Shown here piece by piece: positions 25,399-33,627 of a stretch of DNA of 64,000 nt. Every line of letters begins with the position of its first letter. The first letter of the stretch is position 1. The stretch is from positions 124,001 through 188,000 of the forward strand of contig CAVROT010000004.1 in assembly GCA_963722905.1 (NCBI GenBank), written 5' to 3'. This DNA is from CAVROT01 sp963722905. Lineage in GTDB: Bacteria; Pseudomonadota; Alphaproteobacteria; Rhodobacterales; Rhodobacteraceae. Made by a program: the position numbers and the translations under genes. The notes under the pieces were generated by a model, which worked only from the letters and a program-made list of their open reading frames with translations, made no database searches and was not told the origin of the DNA.

Positions 25399-25700
25399 GG
25401 ACCATCGAAAGCCGATCTGAAGACCGTATCGCCCGCAAAATCGGACGTCTCGATGAACGGATGCGCCGGCTGCACCGCAATGAATGGCCGCCGGTCGCGT
25501 GGCCGGGGGACGCGCAGGGAGGACGCGCCACACCCGACCGGTATCTCGAACGGCACCCGGCATGTCATCGCATCGGCAGCTTTGGGAGGTCCCGGATGCT
25601 TGGATCGTTGCCATCGTCTCGCCGTCCTTCGATACGGTGAACAATCGCCGCGCCGCGTCAACGGATCGTCAACGCGCGCCGAAGCTACCGGAACGAAGTG

Positions 25701-25726
25701 TTAATATCTTGCTAACATTGTATTAA
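25701..25726. promoter_or_regulatory. triple half-site CtrA-like box
   Basis: TTAA-N7-CTAA-N7-TTAA: three half sites with an exact 11-base period in an AT-rich island of an otherwise GC-rich region. The two overlapping pairs each differ by one base from TTAA-N7-TTAA. It can act leftward on the SARP-like operon or rightward on the SH3 gene (start 26022). Confidence 0.5.
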
Positions 25727-25801
25727 TTATAGAAATAAGAAAGCAGCCCCCCGGCGAATCGCCGCCGGTCGCGGTCCGGCGCGTCGATTGGCGGAGGCTC
25801 G

Positions 25802-25811
25802 CCCCCCCCCC
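25802..25811 (+). repeat. poly-C tract (10 C)
   Basis: Ten consecutive C residues about 210 bases upstream of the SH3-protein start. Such tracts are prone to slippage in replication and to sequencing error. It is outside any gene I would call. Confidence 0.8.
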
Positions 25812-26021
25812 GCAATGGTGCGCTTGGCCGATGGCTCTGGCGGACACGGCGACCGTCGCTCCGGGCGGGGACACACGGAGGGCAGCGGTGCCTCGGTACG
25901 GAACCGTCGCATGGCCGCAACGCTGCGCGGCTCCGATGGCGTCGGCGCTGGCACCCGGCGGGACCGCACAATACCGTCGGGGTGGCGGACCGAAAGAGTT
26001 CGCAAGAGCAGGAAGGCCGGA

Positions 26022-26537
26022 ATGATCGACTACATCGCAGGCGCATGGCGCATGGCGTTTCTTGCAGCCGCGCTGTCGGCGACGGCGCAGGTCGGGCTGG
26101 CGGCGTCCGACACCGGCCCTGTGACGAACCTGCCGATGCCGCGGTTCGTATCAATGAAGGCGGTGGAGGGGAATGTCAGGCGCGGACCGTCGCTGTCGCA
26201 CCGCATCGACTGGGTCTACAGACGCAAGGACCTGCCGCTGCGGATCACGGCCGAGCACGGCCATTGGCGACGGGTGCAGGATCGCGACGGCATGGGCGGC
26301 TGGGTCCACTACTCGTTGCTCTCGGGAGTCCGCACCGTGCTTGTTACGGCAGAGACGGCAACGCTGCGGGCAGAACCGCAGCTGATGGCCGCGCCGAAGG
26401 CGACGTTGCAGGCCGGCGTCGTCGGCCGCCTCGGAGCGTGCATGCCTGACTGGTGCCGCGTACGCGCCGGTGGCTACGGCGGCTGGCTTGAAAAATCTTC
26501 GGTCTGGGGCGTCGGTCCCAACGAGCTGCGGGACTGA
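26022..26537 (+). CDS. exported SH3-domain protein
   Basis: 171 residues from ATG 26022, preceded by AGGAAGG. A signal peptide occupies about residues 1-28 (hydrophobic MAFLAAALSATAQVGLA, cleavage near LAAS). Two bacterial SH3-like repeats follow. The first contains KAVEGNVRRGPSLSHRIDWVY and ends GGWVHYSLL; the second contains TATLRAEPQ and ends GGYGGWLEKSSVWGV. Bacterial SH3 domains often bind peptidoglycan; the partner here is unknown. The frame is open far upstream, but that part has no coding character. Confidence 0.85.
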   Translation: MIDYIAGAWRMAFLAAALSATAQVGLAASDTGPVTNLPMPRFVSMKAVEGNVRRGPSLSHRIDWVYRRKDLPLRITAEHGHWRRVQDRDGMGGWVHYSLLSGVRTVLVTAETATLRAEPQLMAAPKATLQAGVVGRLGACMPDWCRVRAGGYGGWLEKSSVWGVGPNELRD

Positions 26538-26597
26538 CGCAACCCGAGAAGGACGCCGCACTCCCGCGTGGAGGCCATGGGCGGGCCCAGGCGCCAG

Positions 26598-26825
26598 CTA
26601 GTGGACGCTCACGGGGGCCATGTCGTTCTGACGCGCGACCGAGAATGCGAGGTTGCGATCGACCACGAGCGCCAGCCGGTCTCCGTCGGCGCTGTGCAGC
26701 GCATAGAGCTCGTTGCGGCCGTCAGCCTGTTCGCGCACCTCCGCCGGCAAGGTGTCGACCCTGACCGACCGGACGTAGACGATCCTGTCGTCGTTGGCGA
26801 TCGCATCGAATGCTGACTTGTCCAT
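26598..26825 (-). CDS. DUF1150-family protein, downstream of hsp20
   Basis: 75 residues, soluble. Typical DUF1150 features are the segment IVYVRSVRVDTLPAEVRE and YALHSADGDRLALVVDRNLAFSVARQN near the end. The function is unknown. ATG 26825 lies only 4 bases past the hsp20 stop, an arrangement seen repeatedly in Rhodobacteraceae, so it probably works with or is induced with the chaperone. Confidence 0.85.
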   Translation of the reverse strand: MDKSAFDAIANDDRIVYVRSVRVDTLPAEVREQADGRNELYALHSADGDRLALVVDRNLAFSVARQNDMAPVSVH

Positions 26826-26829
26826 CGTC

Positions 26830-27282
26830 TTACCCTTCCATGATCCGCTCGGCAGGCATAGCGCCGCCCTGCGAGATTCGTATGCGCCGGACCTCCACCC
26901 GTTGAACGGTACGGTGCAGATCCAGGTGAAGCAGTCCGTTCTCCAGCGTGGCGGAACCCATCTCGACACCGTCGGCCAGCACGAACGTGCGCTGAAACTG
27001 ACGCGCCGCGATGCCCCGGTGCAGAAAGACGCGGTCCGGCGACGCGTCTGACTGGCGGCCTGCCACGACAAGCTGTCGATCCTCGACCGTCACGGTCAGG
27101 TCACGCTCTTCGAAGCCGGCGACCGCGACGGTGATCCGGTACGCCGTGTCGCTGGTCTGTTCTATGTTGTATGGAGGATAGGCGCCGGTATCCGCCTTCG
27201 CCGTCCGTTCTACCAGCCGTTCCAGCTGATCGAAGCCCAGCAGGAAAGGGTGCGCCCCGAATACCATTTTCGTCATCGCCAT
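26830..27282 (-). CDS. Hsp20-family small heat-shock protein
   Basis: 150 residues. An alpha-crystallin domain spans about residues 35-130, with YPPYNIEQTSDTAYRITVAVAGF, LTVTVEDRQLVVAGRQ and the GVEMGSATLENGLLHLDL strand. A short N-terminus precedes it (FGAHPFLLGFDQLERLVER), typical of IbpA-like proteins that hold unfolding proteins in soluble form. ATG 27282 follows an AAGGG site; a second in-frame ATG lies at 27276. No CIRCE or ROSE-type element was recognised upstream. Confidence 0.93.
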   Translation of the reverse strand: MAMTKMVFGAHPFLLGFDQLERLVERTAKADTGAYPPYNIEQTSDTAYRITVAVAGFEERDLTVTVEDRQLVVAGRQSDASPDRVFLHRGIAARQFQRTFVLADGVEMGSATLENGLLHLDLHRTVQRVEVRRIRISQGGAMPAERIMEG

Positions 27283-27464
27283 GCCCTTGTTGAAGCGACC
27301 TGTGCGTGGGGCCGTCCCTGGTTCGGCGGCGTCCCCATGGGTGGAAGATGGGTCGTCGCACCGCTTTGTGCAAGCATCGGGCGGGCGAACCTTCGCATAA
27401 GCACAGCGAATCGGCGCGGTGGACGCTATGATGCCGGTTATCAAGCAAGTCGCGAGGGACAGGG

Positions 27465-27701
27465 ATGGCTGACGGTACGGTGACGACGCGATCGGGCAGC
27501 ATGCAGACCGACGACGTGCTGAGGATCGAACTCGGCGTTATGAGGCAGGAGCATCGGGATCTGGACGCGGCCATCGCCGCGCTCTCGCTTTCGGTGGCAC
27601 CGGACATGCTGACACTGCAGCGCCTCAAGCGCAAGAAGCTCGCGCTGAAGGATCGGATCGCCCGCATCGAGGATCGCCTGACCCCCGACATCATCGCCTG
27701 A
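27465..27701 (+). CDS. DUF465 (YdcH-like) small protein
   Basis: 78 residues. The helical hairpin MRQEHRDLDAAIAAL...MLTLQRLKRKKLALKDRIARIEDRL is the DUF465/YdcH signature, a small coiled-coil protein of unknown function. The N-terminal 12 residues may not be translated, since an in-frame ATG at 27501 is an alternative start. Confidence 0.85.
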   Translation: MADGTVTTRSGSMQTDDVLRIELGVMRQEHRDLDAAIAALSLSVAPDMLTLQRLKRKKLALKDRIARIEDRLTPDIIA

Positions 27702-28307
27702 GCGCCATCACGGCACGGACGGTGAAGGTTCCTCCGCGGAAAAGCCTGTCGCAGAATATCGGACTGTTCGCCACAGGAACGCCAGATCCAGTCGTCCGGC
27801 CACGCCGAACTGCCGGACCGATCGTCTTGGCACGCAAAAGATGGCGTTCAGGGGGCGGATTTTGCCATCCTGGGCCGGGGTGAAGGGCGCGCGGCACAAG
27901 GCCAGACCCGAGTTCGGACGATCGACTTCCATGGCGCGACGCACAGATGAACCGCGGCGGGAAGCGTTTAAGGCTGGACGCGTTTCTGGCGAGGATGAGG
28001 TTACGGGTCATCGCAAGGCGGAATATGCGCTCGGTCGCCCGTCAGGGATGCTTGACCGTCGCGCGGACCCGGGCGACGAACCGGGCGATACGCGCGTCGA
28101 CGGCGAGCCGGTCGCAGCCTCTCGGCACCCTGAGAAAGACAACTCCACCTGCTCTTAGCCCAGATCAGCGGACCTCATCGAGCTGAGGTTCTCGGCTATG
28201 TGCCCCCACTGGGACAGACGTGGAGGGCCGGCTTCAAGGGCGAACGTGGCCCGGGCTGGCGGCTCTGCTGCACGTGAGAAATCGCTCGCCCTCCGCGCCG
28301 TCTCACT
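27702..28307. other. gene-free stretch left of the IS256-family element
   Basis: About 600 bases with short overlapping open frames on both strands but no recognisable domain, SD site or repeat. Its lower coding quality and the adjacent insertion scars suggest decayed mobile DNA, which I could not identify. Confidence 0.5.
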
Positions 28308-28316
28308 CGCCGATCG
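28308..28316 (+). repeat. left copy of 9-bp target-site duplication
   Basis: CGCCGATCG abuts the left end of the IS256-family element; an identical copy abuts the right end at 29678-29686. Confidence 0.8.
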
Positions 28317-29677
28317 AATCGTGTCCCACCATGTGGTGTAGCTCATGGCAGGCCTGACGGATGTCGGCGGGCCGAGCTGGTCAACCGACCTGCGCGGCAG
28401 GCAGGCTGACGATGGGATCGTCGCAGACTGGCGCCAAGGTTTCCAGCGTCATGTAGCGGGAGCGCTGCACGGTCCATTCCTCGGTCTGTTCCATCAGGAT
28501 CGCGCCGACGAGGCGACGGATCGAAGCCTCGTTCGGGAAGATACCGACGACATCGGTGCGCCGCTTGATCTCGCCGTTCAGACGCTCGATCGGATTCGTC
28601 GAGTGCAGCTTGGCCCGATGCTGCTGAGGAAAGGTCATGTAGGCAAGGACGTCCTCCTGGGCGCCGTCCATGAGGGCCGCGAGCCTGGGCAGCTTGCCCC
28701 GCATCTGGTCGGCCACGAGGCGCCACTGCGTGCTGGCCGCGGCATGGTCCGGCTGGGCGAACGCGGTGGCGATGAAGGCGGAGACCACGCGCCGGCTGCT
28801 CTTGCCGGCATGGGCCAGGGCGTTCCTTTGGAAATGTACCCGGCAGCGCTGCCACGTGGTGGACAGGACGCGGGCTGTGGCGGCCTTGATGCCTTCGTGC
28901 GCATCGCTGATCACCAGCTTCACGCCCGTCAGGCCTCGGCGCACGAGATCGCGGAGAAAGTCGGTCCAGAACGTCTCGGCCTCCGAGGGGCCGGTGGCCA
29001 TCCCGAGCACCTCGCGACGACCGTCGGTGTTCACGCCGACCGCAATGGTGACCGCGACGCTGACGATCCGGCCGCCTTGGCGCACCTTCAGGTAGGTCGC
29101 GTCGATCCAGAGGTAGGGCCATTCGCCTTCGATCGGCCTCGTCAGGAAAGCGTCGACCCGATCATCGATCTCCTCGCACAGCCGGCTGACCTGGCTCTTG
29201 GAGATGCCTGTTCCGCCCATGGCCTGCACGAGATCGTCCATGGCGCGCGTCGAGACGCCATGAACGTAGGCTTCCTGGATCACGGCCGTCAACGCCTTCT
29301 CGGTGGCCCGGCGGGGCTCCAGGAACGACGGAAAGTAGCTGCCCGTGCGCAGCTTCGGGATGCGCAGTTCCACGTTCCCGGCGCGCGTCTGCCAGTCCCG
29401 GTCCCGGTAGCCGTTCCTCTGCGCCTGACGATCAGGGCTCTTCTCGCCATAAGCGGCACCCGTCTGGCCGCCAACTTCGAGCTCCATCAGTCGCTCGGCG
29501 GCGAAACCGATCATCTCGCGCAGAAGATCCGCGTCACCGCTCTTCTCCACCAGCTCGCGCAGGTTCATCATGGGTTTGGTCATCGGGGTCATCCCTCGGT
29601 TCAGGTTGGCGTTCGCAACCCGACCCTACCGAGAAACCCGATGACCGCCTCAGCTACACCACGCCCCGGGACACGAC
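28317..29677 (-). mobile_element. complete IS256-family insertion sequence
   Basis: A 1361-base element bounded by imperfect 25-base terminal inverted repeats at 28319-28343 and 29652-29676. Twenty of 25 positions match; both begin TCGTGTCCC and end GTGGTGTAGCT. Identical 9-base direct repeats CGCCGATCG lie directly outside. IS256 elements make 8-9 base duplications, so the boundaries fit. It carries one transposase gene with all parts present and lies next to an older IS3-type remnant. Confidence 0.88.
28381..29592 (-). CDS. IS256-family (mutator-type) transposase
   Basis: 403 residues, full length. The catalytic DDE residues are within PYLWIDATYLKVR, LVISDAHEGIKAA and NPIERLNGEIKRRTDVVGIFPNE, the last also being the mutator-type signature. 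The N-terminal DNA-binding part includes GAAYGEKSPDRQAQRNGYRD and the ELRIPKLRTGSYFPSFL segment common to the family. No frameshift is present, so it is potentially active. Confidence 0.96.
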   Translation of the reverse strand: MTPMTKPMMNLRELVEKSGDADLLREMIGFAAERLMELEVGGQTGAAYGEKSPDRQAQRNGYRDRDWQTRAGNVELRIPKLRTGSYFPSFLEPRRATEKALTAVIQEAYVHGVSTRAMDDLVQAMGGTGISKSQVSRLCEEIDDRVDAFLTRPIEGEWPYLWIDATYLKVRQGGRIVSVAVTIAVGVNTDGRREVLGMATGPSEAETFWTDFLRDLVRRGLTGVKLVISDAHEGIKAATARVLSTTWQRCRVHFQRNALAHAGKSSRRVVSAFIATAFAQPDHAAASTQWRLVADQMRGKLPRLAALMDGAQEDVLAYMTFPQQHRAKLHSTNPIERLNGEIKRRTDVVGIFPNEASIRRLVGAILMEQTEEWTVQRSRYMTLETLAPVCDDPIVSLPAAQVG

Positions 29678-29686
29678 CGCCGATCG
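29678..29686 (+). repeat. right copy of 9-bp target-site duplication
   Basis: CGCCGATCG directly after the right end of the IS256-family element, identical to 28308-28316. Confidence 0.8.
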
Positions 29687-29689
29687 GCT

Positions 29690-29964
29690 CGGAGACAGTC
29701 GTGCGTGGATAGGCCTTTCCTGACGCGGCTCGCGCATCAAGGCGTTCACCCGCGTCGTCTTTCGCGCCTCCGTATCGGAGCCCGGCCAGGCAGACGTGTC
29801 GGCATTCCAGACCCAATTTGGCAGCCGCTGCCCACTGATCCTATCCACGGCACGGTCGAATGGATCGCAGCCGGCTTGCCAGCATGGTAGGTGGCATGCT
29901 CGCCAGGGGTCCGATCCGCTCGCTCGCGTACCTCAGATGCATGCTTCTTGCGTGTCGTCCCCAT
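29690..29964 (-). pseudogene. decayed IS3-family orfA remnant
   Basis: From ATG 29964 the minus strand reads MGTTRKKHASEVRERADR and then EHATYH.. and AAIHS, which matches the start of an IS3-family OrfA (helix-turn-helix protein beginning RKKH-EVRERAVRM). After internal changes a second frame reads TEARKTTRVNALMREPRQE, similar to the leucine-zipper motif of OrfA (ALERE.RELRQAN). The frame changes, and the reading ends near the IS256-family insertion. It is non-functional; OrfB was not found. Confidence 0.55.
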
Positions 29965-29967
29965 GGT

Positions 29968-30189
29968 TCGTCCCCTTTCAGGCAGGAGCCTCCGGCAACC
30001 CGAGGGCATTCCCGATCACCGCCCCGACAGGCTGCGGGCGGACCTCGCAGGCTTCGCGGCCGTAACCGGATTCCCCCGTGGTCCCCATACCCACGACGCC
30101 TCTTGCAATGCGGAAAAAGCCAACGAACCCGGACGTCGAGACCGGATCGTCAGCCTCGACCCGATCTGACGGATACCGCGACTGAACGC
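29968..30189. other. intergenic gap after the IS scar
   Basis: About 220 bases between the IS3-type remnant and chpT. No gene, promoter hexamer pair or repeat was recognised. Confidence 0.4.
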
Positions 30190-30786
30190 TTAGAACGTCA
30201 GGCGGATACTGCAGTCGTCGACGGCGACCGACAGGGAGCGCGAAAGCGTTGCCGCCGCGGACGAAGCGAGCGGGAAGTGGACATCCGCTGCCGTCGTTTC
30301 CCGGGTATTGAGGCCATCACGCAGCCCGTCCCAAAGGGCATGCTCGATGCGCATGCGGTCGGCCGTCGCGACGACGGACCAACCGTCGCCCGTCCGGTCT
30401 ACCGTCACGCCGCCGCCCCAGGGAAGGGCCCCCTCGACGCACATGAGCAGCAGGAAGATCAGGCGTGCGGCGTCGCGCGGCACCGGACCGTCGGCCTGCC
30501 AGTCGATCGCGATACCGCGCATCGTGCCGAACGGCATGAGGATATCGGCGATCTCCGCGCGGCCCATGTCCTGCCCCGGAGCCGCGATGCCGAAGGCGAC
30601 GCGGAAGAAACGGATGCGGGCATTGGCGTTCGAAACGCTTTCCGCGATCAACGTGAGTTCCGGCGATTGCTGACCGGCCATCTGCAGCAGTTCCACGCCG
30701 TTGCCGATGGCGCCCAGCGGGCTTATCAGATCATGACAAATGCGCGAGCCCAGCAGCGCGCTGAGAGTCCTGTCGGTCATGTTCAT
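30190..30786 (-). CDS. chpT: histidine phosphotransferase ChpT
   Basis: 198 residues from ATG 30786 (or 30780, MTDRTL). ChpT carries phosphate from the hybrid kinase CckA to CtrA and CpdR in alphaproteobacteria. The dimerisation/phosphotransfer helix is LLGSRICHDLISPLGAIGNGVELLQ, with the phosphorylated His in CHDLISP. A degenerate HATPase-like domain follows (GALPWGGGVTVDR). It is divergent from the DUF3553 gene. Flagellar control regions elsewhere in the window carry CtrA-type boxes. Confidence 0.9.
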   Translation of the reverse strand: MNMTDRTLSALLGSRICHDLISPLGAIGNGVELLQMAGQQSPELTLIAESVSNANARIRFFRVAFGIAAPGQDMGRAEIADILMPFGTMRGIAIDWQADGPVPRDAARLIFLLLMCVEGALPWGGGVTVDRTGDGWSVVATADRMRIEHALWDGLRDGLNTRETTAADVHFPLASSAAATLSRSLSVAVDDCSIRLTF

Positions 30787-30816
30787 GCAAGTCCGCCGTT
30801 CGGAAAGGAGCGCCCC

Positions 30817-30999
30817 ATGGATCCGATGACCTCGCTGTTGGAGCCGGGAATGACTGTCACCCACCCCGACCGGCCCGAATGGGGCGCGGGGCAGGTGCAG
30901 TCCAATATCGGTGGCATCGTCACCGTGATGTTCGTACACGAAGGCAAGGTCGTGGTCGACGGTCGCCGCATCGCTCTGATCCCGGTCTTCACGCGCTGA
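30817..30999 (+). CDS. DUF3553-family small protein
   Basis: 60 residues from ATG 30817, with AAAGGAG at 30804-30810. The whole protein matches the DUF3553 pattern: LLEPGMTVTHPDRPEWGAGQVQS, IGGIVTVMFVHEGKVV and a short C-terminus, similar to the C-terminal small beta domain of UvrD-type helicases. The function is unknown. It is divergent from chpT, with 30 bases between the starts. Confidence 0.85.
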   Translation: MDPMTSLLEPGMTVTHPDRPEWGAGQVQSNIGGIVTVMFVHEGKVVVDGRRIALIPVFTR

Positions 31000-31024
31000 T
31001 GGTTCGCGGGCACCATGGACGCTG

Positions 31025-31981
31025 TTGGTTAAAATACCGTCAACCGGAGCGCGGCATTGCGCAGCGGGCGGGCGCAGCGTAAGCCCGGCGGACGATCGGC
31101 CTTGCGACGTCCCGGGGGAGATCGCGATCAGCACCCGACAGGACATCCGGCCGCGCCCGGCGGCAGCGACCCGGACGACGCCGGATGCGCCCGGCCGCGG
31201 GGCCGGCTACACGGTACGGCTGGCGTCGTCCTCCGCCGAGGTCGAGGCGGCGCAGCGCCTGCGCTACGACGTATTCGTGGCCGAGCTGGGCGGCGGCGGC
31301 ACCTCGGCGGATCACGCCGCGCGCCGCGAGGCCGACCGCTTCGACGCGGAATGCGATCACCTGCTGCTTCTCGATCGGGCCGCGGACGGCGACGGCGTCG
31401 CCCCCGTCATCGGCGCCACCCGGCTACTGGACGGCGCCGGTGCCGCGCGGGCCGGCGGATACTACAGTGCCGGCGAATACGACCTTGCACCGCTGCTGGC
31501 CACCGACCGGCGGCTGCTGGAGATCGGCCGCACCTGCCTGCACCCGGCGCATCGGGGCGGCGTCGCGATGCACATTCTCTGGGGCGGGCTTTCGGGCTAC
31601 GTCGCGGCGCGCAAAGTCGAGATCCTCTTCGGCGTCGCTTCGTTCCACGGCACGGACGTGGCCGCGCTGGCCGGACCGCTGTCGATCCTGCACCAGCGCC
31701 ACCTCGCGCCGCCCGCCCTTCGGGTACGCGCGCGGGCAGACGCATTCCAACGCATGGACCTTATCCCCGAGGACCGGATCGACCGTCTGGCGGCGATGCG
31801 CGCGACGCCAGCGCTGATCAAGGCCTATCTGCGACTGGGCGGCACCGTCGGCGACGGGGCCTATATAGACCGCGCTTTCAACACTGTGGACGTATGTCTG
31901 ATCCTCGATACCGTGACGATGAACGCCAACCGACGCGCGCTTTACGAACGGCGGGGGTCAGCGGCGCCGGACGACGCGTGA
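31025..31981 (+). CDS. olsB: ornithine acyl-ACP N-acyltransferase (ornithine lipid synthesis)
   Basis: Up to 318 residues from a TTG at 31025, but the conserved part begins near residue 60 (YTVRLASSSAEVEAAQRLRYDVFVAELG); no in-frame ATG or clear SD site fixes the start, so the N-terminus is uncertain. OlsB attaches a 3-hydroxyacyl chain to ornithine, giving lyso-ornithine lipid. Family motifs LEIGRTCLHPAHRGG and HILWGGLSGYVAARKVEILFGVASFHGTD are present. The stop overlaps the olsA start (GTGA). Confidence 0.9.
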   Translation: MVKIPSTGARHCAAGGRSVSPADDRPCDVPGEIAISTRQDIRPRPAAATRTTPDAPGRGAGYTVRLASSSAEVEAAQRLRYDVFVAELGGGGTSADHAARREADRFDAECDHLLLLDRAADGDGVAPVIGATRLLDGAGAARAGGYYSAGEYDLAPLLATDRRLLEIGRTCLHPAHRGGVAMHILWGGLSGYVAARKVEILFGVASFHGTDVAALAGPLSILHQRHLAPPALRVRARADAFQRMDLIPEDRIDRLAAMRATPALIKAYLRLGGTVGDGAYIDRAFNTVDVCLILDTVTMNANRRALYERRGSAAPDDA

Positions 31982-32856
31982 CGCCCGCGCCCGGACCGCC
32001 GGTGGCCGCGGTGCCGTTGGAACAGCGCAGGTTTGCAACGCCCTGGACTGGGGACCCGCCGCCAGGGATGACGCCCCTGGGGGCCCGTGGAACGGCGCTG
32101 GCTGTCCTGCGCGGCGTACCGGCGGCGCTGCTGCTGCTGGCGGGGACAGCGCTCCTGCTGCCCGTCCGCGCTGTCGAGCGTTCGGTCGCGCGCGGCCGGC
32201 CGGTGAGCGGCCGGATCACCCGGGCGGTCGCGGCGGTCGCCCTGGCGATGACGGGCATCCGCCTGCGCGTCCGCGGCCACCCCGATGGCGACGCTGTGAT
32301 GGCCAACCACGCTTCCTGGCTCGACATCCTGGTGCTGAACGCATCGGACCGCGTGTGCTTCGTCGCCAAGTCCGAGGTCGCGGGTTGGCCCGGGATAGGC
32401 ACGATGGCACGGGCGGCGGGTACCCTCTTTATCCGCCGCGACCCGCGCGAGGCCGGGGCCCAGCGCGATGCCGTCGCCGCGCGGATCGCCGGGGGCGACC
32501 GGATGGTGCTCTTTCCCGAAGGTACGTCCACCGATGGCCGCAGAGTTCTGGCATTCAAGCCCACGCTCTTCGCCGCCTTCCTTGCGGACGGGCTGCAGTC
32601 CGCGCGCATCCAGCCGGTGAGCGTGATCTACCATGCGCCGCAGGGGACCGACCCGCGCGTCTACGCCTGGTGGGGCGACATGGCGTTCGGACGCCACGCG
32701 CTGGACGTGCTGGCAAGGCATCCGCAGGGCAGCGTGACGGTTGTCTACCACACCCCCGTCGCCGTCGCGGCGCATTCCGGGCGCAAGGCGCTGGCCGCGG
32801 CCTGCGAGGCGGCGGTACGCACCGGTTTCACCCCATCATCGCCGCCGACAGGCTGA
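31978..32856 (+). CDS. olsA: lyso-ornithine lipid O-acyltransferase
   Basis: 292 residues from GTG 31978, overlapping olsB. OlsA (a PlsC-type acyltransferase) adds the second acyl chain to form ornithine lipid, a phosphorus-free membrane lipid used under phosphate limitation. The acyltransferase motifs are NHASWLDILVL (His-x4-Asp) and LFPEGTSTDGR. An N-terminal membrane segment lies at about 45-65. Its 3' end overlaps the end of the convergent ThiE-like gene by 29 bases. Confidence 0.93.
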   Translation: MTPAPGPPVAAVPLEQRRFATPWTGDPPPGMTPLGARGTALAVLRGVPAALLLLAGTALLLPVRAVERSVARGRPVSGRITRAVAAVALAMTGIRLRVRGHPDGDAVMANHASWLDILVLNASDRVCFVAKSEVAGWPGIGTMARAAGTLFIRRDPREAGAQRDAVAARIAGGDRMVLFPEGTSTDGRRVLAFKPTLFAAFLADGLQSARIQPVSVIYHAPQGTDPRVYAWWGDMAFGRHALDVLARHPQGSVTVVYHTPVAVAAHSGRKALAAACEAAVRTGFTPSSPPTG

Positions 32857-33451
32857 GCAGCGACGCTGCCGGATCCTCCGCGTCCCAGACCTCGCCCCGC
32901 AGCGCGAAGAAATCGACGTGGGGGGCAAGCGCGCGGATCGTCGTCACGTCCAGCGCGCCCTCGGCAACGACAGGCACCTCGACGATCTCGGACCACCACC
33001 GGAACGTCTCGATCTCGGCCACTGTACCATCGCCCAGCCCGTCGTCGCGCGCGGGGCCAAACGACACGTAATCCGCGCCGGCCTCGGCCGCCGTCATCCC
33101 TTCGTGCCGCGACGCGCCGCAAGACGTGCCGACGATGGCGTCGGCGCCAAGGTCGGCGCGGACCCGGCGGACCTGCCGCGCCCCGTCGCGCAGGTGCACC
33201 CCGTCGAGGCCAAGCCGCGCAACCATGCCGACGTGATCTTCGACCGCGATGGCGATGTCGCGCGCATGGGCCACCTCGCGCAGCGCATCGGCGGCACGCA
33301 TCAGTGCGTCGGAGTCCCGCGTGGCCAGCGACAGACGCAGGCAGGCAACGGACGTCGCGTCTAGCACCCGCGCCAGCGTCTGGGCGAACCTGTCGACGTC
33401 GACATCCGGCGGCGTGACGAGGTAGATCTGTGGGCGGTCGGGCTGGTCCAT
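32828..33451 (-). CDS. ThiE-like thiamine-phosphate-synthase-fold protein
   Basis: 207 residues. The TIM-barrel order of thiamine phosphate synthase is visible: QIYLVTPPDVD at the start, IAVEDHVGMVARLGLDGVHLRDG, DAIVGTSCGASRHEGMTAAEAGADYVSFGP. Compared with canonical ThiE, the ND before the Arg/His is ED and the TK after the FGP loop is missing. This may be a divergent paralogue rather than the thiamine enzyme; no other thi gene is nearby. Confidence 0.75.
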   Translation of the reverse strand: MDQPDRPQIYLVTPPDVDVDRFAQTLARVLDATSVACLRLSLATRDSDALMRAADALREVAHARDIAIAVEDHVGMVARLGLDGVHLRDGARQVRRVRADLGADAIVGTSCGASRHEGMTAAEAGADYVSFGPARDDGLGDGTVAEIETFRWWSEIVEVPVVAEGALDVTTIRALAPHVDFFALRGEVWDAEDPAASLLSLSAAMMG

Positions 33452-33627
33452 CGGGGGTCCGTCTGCTGGTCTGACGCGCATGTCTAGCCAGCGGCGGCGG
33501 GGAACGCCAATCCCCCCGTCCTGCACTGGCCCGGCGGCACTTGTCGCCCGTACGGCAGGGAGCGTATCAGCCGGCGACGCGCGCGCGCCACGGTGCGCAC
33601 CGCATGCAGCGCGACGGGAGGCAGACG

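Larger units (their letters stand above)
25112..26021. other. long intergenic region upstream of the SARP-like and SH3 genes
   Basis: About 900 bases with no convincing gene. It holds a strong inverted repeat (25370-25398), an AT-rich stretch with three CtrA-like half sites (25701-25726) and a run of ten C residues (25802-25811). Open frames here are Arg/Pro-rich and lack SD sites. Confidence 0.6.

Noticed and set aside
25112..25531. N-terminal extension of the SARP-like gene
   Set aside because: 140 extra residues are Arg/Ser/Pro-rich, lack an SD site and contain the strong hairpin; the domain begins at GTG 25111.
27702..28307. Several short ORFs on both strands
   Set aside because: No domain, no SD, overlapping frames; they look like decayed or random sequence.
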